A stretch of 64,000 nt of DNA, taken from Daedaleopsis sinensis (Eukaryota > Basidiomycota > Agaricomycetes > Polyporales > Polyporaceae). Below the pieces are notes generated by a model that did no database searches, was not told where the DNA came from, and saw only the letters and a program-made list of their open reading frames with translations. The DNA lies in the NCBI GenBank assembly GCA_033807695.1, contig CM066311.1, positions 1,488,001 to 1,552,000 of the forward strand, written 5' to 3'. Shown here piece after piece: positions 55,025 to 64,000 of this stretch. Numbering within the stretch: position 1 is the first letter of the stretch; the number at the start of each line of letters is the position of its first letter. Both the position numbers and the translations under genes were made by a program.

Positions 55025-57214
55025 CTACGGGGTATACCGAAAATCTGGAGCCTATGAATCCTCCTTAGCATCGCTCACTAGTGGATTGAGCAATTCCAAA
55101 GTCGATACGCACCTCGTCAGCGAGCAGAGAAGTATCGACAGGAGCATTCGGGGTGGGAACACCGTGCTTCTTGTCTCGACGTCTGTTTTCGGAGCGATAG
55201 TAGACCTGTGGTACAAGTTCTTCGTCTGAATCAGCCGCATGTACTAGTCCAGAATATGACTTACCGTGAGCACGATGGCGAAAATGGCACCGAGAAATTG
55301 TAGTGCACAAGTTACCCCAAACCCCTTGCTACAAGATCAGGACCAGAAGTATCAGTACAGCGCGAGCGTTCACAAGCGGTGAAACTCGACCTTACATATA
55401 GCGCGGACCATCCGTCAAGGGGAAGAGATGCGAGCCTAGAATACTTCCACAGTGACCAATAGCCATATAAAGCGGGATGCCTGCAGCTTTCTTCGTCTCA
55501 GAACCGAGGTTGTGCGAGACTATATATGCATCATTTTAGCGGTCACCGATATAGCAATATGCGAACACTTACACCAAGCTAGAACCAACCCGATAGTGCC
55601 GTACACACCAATTGTTATACAGAAGGTGGCGAAGTATCGGACATTGTTCGAGGTGACTGTTAGAAGCAACCTGGATTCGTAGCGGGCGTGCATGTAAGCG
55701 CACATTAAACAAGGCAAAAAAGGAATGCAAACATACACGTATCCTACTCCCGCGACGAAGCAGGATGCGGCCGTGAACATGCCGCGATTCTGGAGTCTGT
55801 CGGAGGCGTAGGCCATTAGGCATAGCATACCGGCAGCGGCAGCATACGGGGGTACGGTGAGCAACTGTGCCGTCGCATCCGCTAAACTCAAGGTCAGCAG
55901 TGTGTTCGGCCTACAGAACGTGAAGGCTACGCACTGAACCCGAATGTCTGGATGATTGTAGGCAGGAAAGCGGTGATGCCTCCCGTTCCGCAATTTGCGG
56001 CAAAGTACGCGACCGAGATCGCGTACAGCTAAGTGAGGGGAAAGTGTCAGCATAGTGCGGACCCTCAGATGTGCGGCGATCTGCTACCTTCCAATCCTTG
56101 AAAGACGCCGCGATATGTTCTGCAGAACTATCATCGGCGAGTGTCGCGTGAGTGACCGAGCCACTTACTCGTCTGCAGCATCCGGCCTATGTCCGCTCTG
56201 CACCCTCGATTCATCCGCTCCAACGCGATCTCCCTCTCTTGCTCGTTGAAGATCTTCGTCTCTTCCGGTCGGTTCGGTAGCACGAACATCGCGCAGACTC
56301 CCAACAGAACAGCCGGGACGCCCTCCACGATGAACAGCAGCCGCCAGTTCGCGACGGCCGCAACGTGGACGTGCTGGATGCCGAACGCGATGAGCCCGCT
56401 AAACGCGCCTGCGATTGCGGCGAACCCGAACCAGTAGGCAGTTCGTAGGCCTATCTCTTCTCTGGTGTAGAAGAGGGCTGTATGTGTCACAGTATCCGAC
56501 GTCAGGTGTTTACACGCCGGAAGATGAGGCGACTTACATAGATAGAGAGGGAAACCCGGACTGAGCCCCGCTTCGAACACCCCGAGACCGATGCGCGCGA
56601 CCGTCACACCTGGAAAGTTGAACCCCGTTGACTGTTTGGATAGTGCGCCCTCAGCACTGACTAGTTGAATATCCAGAAGAACACACCATGAGTGTGGAGC
56701 ATAGACCCCAGCCGACTGCGACACTCCCGAGCCAGATCCGAGGCGGACATAGCTTCGATAGCAGGATGGCGGGCATTTGGCATAGAACCTGATGGAGTCC
56801 TCGGTCATGAACGTCTGGCGTTGCAGATATAGCCCCCTAGAGACGCATATGACTCACGTAGGAGAAGAAGAACGCAGAGTTGACCCAGTCGAATAGCACG
56901 CCTGTCGGGTCTCCATGAAGTGTGTCCCTCGGAAAGCCCTGCAAGCGCGCGTTCCCCAAGTTCGACCTGTCCAGATCTGGGCGGCAGCATCAGTGCACCA
57001 CCACGGCTCGTAAGATCTGGGGCTCACAGGCGAAGAGGTACATGGCGCAGATCATGGGCATGATCCTCTTGTCGAGCTTCCTCACCAACTTCTTCTCCTC
57101 TTCATCTCTCGACTGCTGCGCGTATTCAACCTGTTGTTCCTCAATTCGGACGTCGCCGTCTTTCTCCTTCTCCCCAAGGCCGCTTGTCATAGAGAGCACT
57201 TCATTGAGAGGCAT
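55025..57214 (-). CDS. Dal5-type MFS anion:cation symporter
   Basis: Starts at 57214 (MPLNEVLSMTSGLGEKEKDG) with a charged cytoplasmic N-terminus, then KLDKRIMPMICAMYLFAYL joined to DRSNLGNARLQGF, the signature of the allantoate-permease / ACS branch of MFS (PF07690). Further landmarks: FDWVNSAFFFSYVLCQMPA, GWGLCSTLM, GVTVARIGLGVFEAGLSPGF, FYTREEIGLRTAYWFGFAAI, NWRLLFIVEGVPAVLLGV, FVLPNRPEETKIFNEQE, FKDWKLYAISVAYFAANCG, and the tail RRRDKKHGV then APVDTSLLADE joined to APDFRYTP. Family members import nicotinate, allantoate, pantothenate or other small organic anions; the substrate is not predictable here. Twelve helices are expected. The last two exons lie inside the right arm of the inverted duplication and are copied at 14743-14927. 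Confidence 0.88.
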
Positions 57215-59233
57215 GTCGAATAATGCAAAGTCGGACTGTGAGTGTGCTAGAGGGATCTGAGGTGAAGCGGGGAGGGCGTGGAGGGTGCCTCCAGCAAGAC
57301 ACTTGTCTCATCGAGTTCCTATATATACGAACGTGCGTGCGTCTTAGCTCCATAGTTAGGACGTTCGCAAGGCCTGCCGACATCGACTTCTGCGCGGGAG
57401 CAGAGTTTATAAATGACAGGACAGCTGTCTAACATCGGCAGGAGGGTCAGTTGACCTGGTATACGTAGAGTTTGCGCCAGTCAGAAGAGAGTTTCCTCCA
57501 GATGGATCAGTTGCGGAGAGTACGCACAAATCTTTTCGAGTGGGACGTGGTCTATAGGAGCGGTGGCCGCTTGACCTTGTACAGTTGGATCGCGAAGTAG
57601 ATTTGCCTACAAATGAGAATAGAGCACGTATTCTAAGCTACACGCCTCGTGGTGTTCACGTCACCTTCAGAAGGTCAGCAAGCAGTAAATAAGTGCTAGA
57701 AAGCGAACCATATAAAGAACGTACTTAGAATAATTAGTGGTGGACCCTAATGAGTTCTCATGCTACCGATACACACGCACACGAGTTTTAACATAGAATA
57801 GAACGATGATTGAGATCATTAAGCGTTCACGCACCGATGTCTCTGAACTCAGACACTCCTCCTAAAACCGGTGTCGACAATGTTCGAACATTACAGCACT
57901 CTTGGCAGTAGCCTTGCATCTTTACCCTGGCCTTGATCGAAGGATAAGATGTGTTATAAATGGCCATACAGCATCCGGCGGCCCTGAGTACTGAGTCCTC
58001 TACAGCACCTACCAGCATACGTGTGAGCGAGCCAGCTTCAGAGTGAAGCTATACCTTGTCATACATACCTGTAGGCCGTCCACATCGTGTCGTCGTCCAT
58101 CACAGTCGAGGAGAAATGTGGTAAAGTCTTGTCAGCTAGAGTGCCAGCTTGCCACTCTCCCTTGTTCCTCCAGATGCACGACGAGGTGATACACCGATGT
58201 CGACACTTGCAACCGCCACACGAATGAGTCATGTGTGCAGCTTGGGCGGAAGAGAGGGGAATGGCAAGCATGAAGATGGTAAACAGCACTTACCAGAGCC
58301 TGAGCAGATACACGAGAGAGGGTGCGCTCTCGCTATCATGTATGCGGCCGGCACCACATGTCTGAGCCTCATCTTGTAGGAAGCGAATAAGCTACTGATA
58401 AATATTCGACAAGACGAGCAGCGTAGCATGAGATCCTAAGAGTGTACCATGAAGCAGAGACATCGGGAGTAGTTATTGTGCAGAGTTTTGGACAAAGGAG
58501 ATGTCAATGATGTGGGAGTCTCCGATCGAGTCTCCGATCGAGTACATCTAGTTACTAGTAGGAGGTTGAGTTTTGAACACGAGTCGGAGCGCCCATACCC
58601 TCAGCCCGAACGATGACAATTGAACTTGAAGCGCCGACCATGCTCTTTTCTCCACCGATTCATGGCTTCCTCCTCAAGCTTCAAGCTTGAAGCTGCAACT
58701 TGAAGTGCGATCTCTAATAAGAGGAGCCACACTGCGTCTGGTGTGTATTTTATGTGCGATCTCGACAGCGACTCGGCGAAAGTGGTGAAATTTTACAGGC
58801 TGGTCGCGAACGCGCGGTGTGGTTGTGTGCTAGTACTGAGGCTACCAAACAAGCAGCTGACAAGAGCAAGGCACTTTGTTTGCTGAACTGGTGCGCGAAT
58901 TGTTCTCCCTGAGATCTAAGCTTTTCTGCAATAAAGAAGAGAGCTCTCATTGTGAGAAGCAGTCTGCGGCGCGCCCAAGTAGGAATCACAATGTACTTGT
59001 GAACGTCACGAGCTTCCTGATGCCGCAACTCACGCAGCAGGGACCGTTGCGGGTGATGCGGCAACTGAAGTATAAAGTTTCCAGTCGGTCTCGCATCTAC
59101 CTGGGAGGTACCCCACTCCTCCTCAAAATCGCGACTCAAAGTCGGCACGACTTGTGCGTAGCTCCTCCCCTATCTAAGACTCAATGCGCGTGACTGACGT
59201 TGACGTTTCTACTAGTCATCTCAAGGACGGAAG
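57215..59233. other. 2-kb intergenic region, no gene recognised
   Basis: No frame has convincing motifs or splice partners. Two small structures stand out: GAGTCTCCGATC repeated twice near 58517-58540, and an 18-bp perfect palindrome at 58677-58694. A minus-strand stretch near 58070-58160 vaguely resembles part of DUF4419 exon 4 but is too diverged to call. Confidence 0.45.
58677..58694. repeat. 18-bp perfect palindrome
   Basis: AGCTTCAAGCTTGAAGCT reads the same on both strands and lies in a run of related words (CAAGCTT, GAAGCTGCAACTTGAAG) at about 58673-58710. It could form a cruciform or be a dimer-binding site. No gene assignment. Confidence 0.8.
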
Positions 59234-60286
59234 ATGAACACCTTTGCTCCTCTCAGCGAGCCATTCGACTTCTGGGGGTCATTCGACGACCACCCCGTTG
59301 CGATTGGAACGACGGGGAACGACATCATCAGCGATCCCGGTTCATCGCTTCTCGGCGACATCATCTTATCGCCTTTCCCAACCCTCGAGCAAGTGGATCC
59401 CCCGAGCTCTGGCGAGAACGGGGGAGATGCAAGTCGCTCACCTCGCATTCTTTCCGAGCGTCTCTCACAAGTGGAACTAGTCGCGGATAGTCTCGGTGTA
59501 CAGGATACCGGTGCACCATCGGTCGCTCCTGTAGGCCACGGCACCCCGAACCTGCCCTTCGAGTCCACGATTTCGACGACAGATTGGGCGGCTATCCTGG
59601 ATTACTCCCAATTTGGGGCCTCCCTCGATGCACCCGGTGAGAACCTCCCACCGCTTAGTCCCGCCGAACATTCTATCACCTACGACCCCCGTGCATACAC
59701 CGACCCCTACAAGGGCGAAGTACTTCCGCACCCTCAGTCCTCAATGCTGGGTACTGGCACTTCTCTACCATTGCCCGCATCTATACCACCCGGATTTCCG
59801 GTTGCAATTGTCTACCTCGGTTGCGAATGCATCCTTAGTAATGGTGATGCATGTCCGGTACAGCCGTACAAGGTCAGATAGCTCGATCGCTCAGAACATA
59901 GTGCTAAATACTTTCTCTGCACAGCTCGATTCATCCTATGGGAGCGACGGTGTCCCACGCGTGCACAGCGCCATGGATACTTCAGCGGCTCAATCGCCCT
60001 TTCCCGGTCACTCCATCCACTTGAGGAAGCGGTCGCGAAAGTCGAAGGTGGGGACGAGATCACCCTTGATCTGTCCACAATGCCAAGGTAAGTATGGTCT
60101 GTTTAACGTATCCTCAGTGTATTGACAGGGCCTCTAGCTGTCTTCACCAGTCGACACAGCAATCTCATGGCGCATATGAAGGAATGTCACGACCCTTACT
60201 TCGAGAAGTTCAAATGTGATCGCTGCGACAAGTCTTACAAGAGGTCGAACGACCTGCATCGTCACAAGGAGAAGAAGCACGTCTAA
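59234..60286 (+). CDS. small C2H2 zinc-finger protein, two C-terminal fingers
   Basis: Exons 59234-59872, 59925-60087 and 60138-60286 join in phase to 316 residues. The N-terminal 250 residues are disordered and acidic (FDFWGSFDDHP, GDIILSPFPTLEQVDPP), typical of an activation region. After a basic HLRKRSRKSKVGTR patch come two fingers: CPQCQAVFTSRHSNLMAHMK then ECH, interrupted by intron 2 after CPQCQ, and FKCDRCDKSYKRSNDLHRHK then EKKH, with the stop right after. A DNA-binding regulator is likely. Similar in size and plan to the genes at 40764 and 61805, though the N-termini differ. Confidence 0.8.
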
Positions 60287-61804
60287 TATGAAGGTCACAT
60301 CAGGTCACATGGACGACCCGGTACGCTCTCGACGCCCGTATGCGACTCAGAGCCCTCATGACCGCGCATAGATTAACCTCTCCATCTGAGCTTGTAGCCG
60401 CTTGGAACCCTGCGTGCGTGACCGCTGCTCAGCACCAACGCTGGTCAGCGGTCCCTTACGCAGTCGTTCCAGTCAGTTACAGGTTGACCTGGGGACGTGC
60501 GCATGCGCAGCGCAACCGACGCTCGCGGCGTGCGTTCAGCCTCAGCTACAAGCACCCGTCACCCGCCCGCCCTCGAAGCACAGACTGACTCGACCGACTC
60601 CGCCCGAACTTTCTCGCCCTCGTCTTGCTCGCTTGCAATCCGGATGAGCCATCATGGCTAGGACGACAAGATCCGCGCGTGGTCGCACGCGTCGATGTGT
60701 GTCTCAGGACGTGCGCATGTTGGGCCCTTGTGTCTGCAACTGACCGCACGCCGTCGGCACCGTCTGCGCCATGCATGCGTTCGCACAGTGGATCTCCCTT
60801 TGCGACCACCTATATGACATTCTTTGTACTTCCTCCACTGCTTCGTGACAAGTGTATGTTCTCTTCCTACGCTACCAGAACCCCTGTAGAGATGGTCTCG
60901 ATCTATGTGAACATTAATTTCGATACGACACGGCGGCAGGTGTGGCACATCTGACTCAGGTTGCGGTGTACCGTGTCGATGACAAAAGTTTACTAAAAGC
61001 TGACACGCTCGATATTAGTACAGACTCGGACAGCAGCAGCCAAAGGTGGTTCTGTTTCACTATTGTCTACCCTATTAACATAACACTGTCCGTGCACTTG
61101 AATACGAGGTTGACTTCAAGACGCATAGCATCCAATTGATTGGCAAAGTTCTATCGTGCCGTCCTGTGAACAGACGTCAAGTTTCCACTAATAACAAATA
61201 ATGTACGTTGTTTACTCCTTTCACATCATGCGACTGCAGTCCACTGAGTGAGGCAACCCTCTCTCCGGCATGACAGCCTTGTACTTGGTAGATTGTGGCC
61301 TGGAATATTGCGGCGCCCCTAACCGAATCGATCGGTGCTGTAGTTGGAGTACATAGCATTTGTGCATATGCTTTAGCCACAATCCGGACGACACTCGGGA
61401 TGGAGCGAAGACTCTTTCAACTTTGAGACCTCATCTGGTACAGTCTATGTACATCACTCTCGAGACGGTATGGCAAAGGCCGGAGAGAAGCTCCAGGGTG
61501 CTTCTCTGTGGGTAAACAGGCTGCAGGGGTAGACGCTGAGGTATTCTGGGAGACGGCGGCTGTCTGCAAGGCATGAGGTCCTGGGATCCCATGCGCATGT
61601 CAAGAAGCTTCGGGCATGACGCAACCTCAAGGCTCCGGAAGCAATTATGCAGCCGACTGCGCCGTAGCACTTCGAATCCAAACCGCTGCAGGGGCATTCG
61701 TTACAAAACTCTTGCGTCGCAGACCCTGGAGTAGTGCAGGGAACATCCCTTCATCCTTCACGCATCTTACCACAAACTCGCCTTTTTATCCTTGTTACCA
61801 CTCT
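60287..61804. other. intergenic, no gene recognised
   Basis: No supported gene. Frames are short or of arbitrary composition. The last 100 nt are the leader of the zinc-finger gene at 61805. Confidence 0.4.
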
Positions 61805-63067
61805 ATGCTAGTAGCTACCATGTTCTTTAGCGACAATCTCGAGTATGGCCACAGTCCCCGTGGTAGACCGCCTGCATATCACGATCTCGACTTTCGTGGC
61901 CACCCGGGCCATGCACAATTCATGACGCACACTGTGGGCGACTACAGATGCATCATGACCTCTCCACCGCCTATCGATGATATAGGAGAGGTTAGCTACA
62001 ATTGTGAGTTTCGGGCTTCTGGCAAGGATGTCCAATGCTCACCTAGACATTTCAACTCTTTCTTAGACGAAAAGCGATTTGAGAATGATGCAGATCACCT
62101 CCTGCGGGCTCCCAACATTCCGAGCCTTGAGACCGTCGAACGTAAATACTCTTTGCTCGCAGACACTGCGATTTCGTATATGTACGACTCGAAAGAGATG
62201 GATTTGGGGTGGTCCCCTCCTCCTTTTGGTGATTATTATATTCTATCTAATAATCACTGTCACTGAACTGACTTCGTGGTCTCTACATCAGGAACACCGA
62301 TTCCAATGACTCTCGACAATTCGGACGACATAGCTCCGACTCCCGGATTGTCAACGAGCGGCTCAGCCGACTCCTCGATGTCCTCCTGCCAGTCCCCGGG
62401 AGACACCTGTCTCACCCCGGCCTCACAGGATTTGCGCGATCGTCACGACTCCGATACGGACATTGCGCAACAACCGCTGTGCGTGTCCCCGAGTGACACA
62501 CTTCTCAACTTCAACATCTCGCCGCCGAATTCTATGTGGCCTCATACTTCGATGCCCTCTTCTCTCGCATCTTTAGTCGTCACTTCAGATTGCGGAGAGC
62601 TCCCTGGTCTACCCTCGTCTACCAACGGCACTAGGGTTCCGAATCTTCCTGCCACCACAAACCCCTTCTCAGCCAGCACCGTCCCTGCCAGATTACCGTC
62701 TTCTCCTACCCAGGGAATCTCGAAGGTCAGCAAAGAGAAACGATTTTGGTGCCCCGAGCCTGAGTGTATCGATCACGGTGAGCGCCGATGTTTTGTACTA
62801 ATGGCTGCAATGATAACTGATTGGTTATACTATCTATGCCACATAGACGGCTTCACCGAGAAGAGAAACCTGACCGCACATATGAATGGGCCGGACCATA
62901 ACCCAGGATTCGAACCACACCGATGCACGCATTGCAAGTGCCGCTACACTCGCTCGAACGCCCTCAAAGATCACATGAAGACGCACCACCCGGACGTTCT
63001 CGAACTAAACCTCCGTCCCAATCAATCTGGGCACCTCCCGGTACGTTGGCTTACAGTCTGTATATAG
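61805..63067 (+). CDS. C2H2 zinc-finger protein, two C-terminal fingers
   Basis: Exons 61805-62003, 62067-62228, 62292-62777 and from 62847 join in phase. The start is ATG 61805 (MLVATMFFSDNLEYG) or 61820. The first two thirds are disordered and Ser/Pro/Asp-rich. Finger 1 is CPEPECIDHDGFTEKRNLTA then HMNGPDH (a C-x4-C type split by the last intron). Finger 2 is CTHCKCRYTRSNALKDHMKT then HH. The end is ambiguous. Reading through gives VRWLTVCI and a stop at 63065-63067, while splicing from GTACGT at 63041 to the AG at 63098-63099 gives an immediate TGA at 63100-63102, so both products differ by only eight residues. Likely a DNA-binding regulator. Confidence 0.75.
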
Positions 63068-63237
63068 CATAGCCGTACTCACATCTGTTGTGGGAACAGT
63101 GAACCCCCTTCATTTTGTTTCCGTAGTCGCCCACAAAGGGGTGTGCGCCACGACCGCTCAGCATAGACTGAACTGTCGTCACCCACGCCCCCTTCGTTGG
63201 ACCCCAACGGCCACATCTGGAGACGTACGTACAAGCA

Positions 63238-63611
63238 CGTCGTCTTTCATGATCGTAGTTGGCGGTCAGCGATATCGGCACACACATTTCTACCTGAGCA
63301 CCATCGTTGTATGGGTAGCCCGCGGGCTCGCCGTCCTTCGGCTCATCAAGACCAGGATCAAGACCTCCCCCGTCCAATCTACATCCTCCGACTTCATCTT
63401 CGACTCCGTCACCCGCTCCGCAGCGCGGACTAGCGACACGAACATGAAGACCGTGAAGACAAGGATGAAGACGACGGGCACGGACCTTGGATCCCAGTTC
63501 TGATAATCCGAAGGATAACGACCCCCGGGCTACCCATCCGCCGATCATGCTCACGTAGATACGTGTGCACCGACATCACTGACCGCCAACTACGATCATG
63601 AAAGACGTCGT
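63238..63611. repeat. fold-back inverted repeat, about 120-135 bp arms
   Basis: The left arm (about 63238-63375) and right arm (about 63475-63611) are imperfect reverse complements; shared words include CATGATCGTAGTTGGCGGTC, ATGGGTAGCCCG and TCCTTCGG. About 100 nt separate the arms. Both arms can be read as one short hydrophobic peptide in the left and a broken version in the right. It may be a fold-back element, a local inverted duplication or a hairpin-forming noncoding transcript. Confidence 0.75.
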
Positions 63612-64000
63612 GTGTTGTGCGTCAGAACGGACCAGTTGCTTCCAGTTATTCGCTTATCTCACTCTACATCTCCTTTTGCTCGTTTCCCTCTTCGCCTCTT
63701 CGCCTCTTGCCTCACCACCTCACTCGCCCCTATGCTATCCATACAAGACTCCCTTTCCAATCCTCCGCGAGACCTTTTGGATCTCGCGACCCTATCACCA
63801 TTGTCCGTAACCCCTTCGAAGCGCCTCTGTGCACAACACTTTACTACCGCCGGCTCAGTCTCACATATCCCACCGTATACGCTTGACGGTCGCTGATCAT
63901 CACCCAGGTCTCGACTCTAGCTCAGATGATAGTGATTTAGCTACCGCTACTTCGTCTTTCCTAGACCCCTTAGCGATAATTTAACCATTCACACACGTCT
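63612..64000. other. window end, no gene recognised
   Basis: Pyrimidine-rich DNA (CTCCTTTTGCTCGTTTCCCTC...) of the kind seen in fungal promoters and leaders. A gene may start just beyond the window on the plus strand. No complete frame with motifs is visible. Confidence 0.35.

Larger units (their letters stand above)
51490..55275 (-). repeat. right arm of the 3.8-kb inverted segmental duplication
   Basis: Reverse complement of about 14670-18490. It contains DUF4419 copy B (+), the 76-nt spacer, F-box copy B (-), its leader and the last two exons of the Dal5-type transporter. On the right the transporter gene continues complete past 55275, while the left arm stops there, so the right side of this arm shows the ancestral join. 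Confidence 0.9.

Noticed and set aside
58060..58170. Minus-strand stretch TLADKTLPHFSSTVMDDDTM as a DUF4419 exon 4 relic
   Set aside because: Partial residue agreement with STLLEWITPDFTTTTLKDRT needs a 5-codon gap and has no neighbouring DUF4419 sequence. Too weak without a profile search.

Overview
The window is nuclear DNA from a filamentous basidiomycete, most likely a wood-decay agaricomycete; an order such as Polyporales is my guess and was not tested. The evidence is the dense pattern of 45-90 nt GT-AG introns, many genes of agaricomycete type, a CACTA/EnSpm (Tnp2) transposase remnant, an intracellular GH51 arabinofuranosidase and expanded F-box and DUF4419 families. There is no operon structure, CRISPR array, rRNA, or tRNA that I could find. 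Exon boundaries below were placed by hand from splice signals and reading-frame phase, so single-exon errors are possible.

Region by region. 0-9 kb is accessory: a partial hypothetical gene, a repeat-bearing nuclear-type hypothetical gene, a 5' fragment of a Tnp2 transposase gene with reiterated flanking motifs, and a basic/acidic hypothetical gene with a GC-AG intron. 9.9-13.7 kb holds an 80-residue membrane protein gene and a large one-finger C2H2 gene followed by a 15-bp minisatellite. 14.7-18.5 kb is one arm of a large inverted duplication carrying a convergent F-box / DUF4419 gene pair. 18.9-31.6 kb mixes gene relics (DUF4419, F-box/LRR, HMG-box, zinc-finger-like, P450) with apparently live genes: an F-box protein, a 177-residue single-pass protein, and a tandem pair of secreted or membrane proteins. 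32-48 kb is a more conserved block: PY-motif membrane protein, secreted carboxylesterase, RAD52, C2H2 factor, CHY zinc-finger protein, and a head-to-head GH51 arabinofuranosidase and sugar transporter. 48.5-57.2 kb holds a third DUF4419 gene, another DUF4419 fragment, the second arm of the inverted duplication and a Dal5-type transporter. 59-63 kb carries two small two-finger C2H2 genes and a fold-back inverted repeat.

The most interesting signal is the inverted duplication of a convergent F-box + DUF4419 module (about 14.67-18.49 kb and 51.49-55.28 kb, some 33 kb apart). In the left arm the F-box gene has one in-frame nonsense change while DUF4419 is open. In the right arm the F-box gene is open and DUF4419 has a 5-bp frameshift and an early stop. 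So each arm keeps a different intact member. The left arm also carries the last two exons of the Dal5-type transporter whose full gene adjoins the right arm, which gives the duplication a polarity. With three DUF4419 genes, two clear DUF4419 scraps, three F-box genes and one F-box/LRR relic, the locus looks like a birth-and-death cluster. Whether F-box and DUF4419 proteins work together is inference only.
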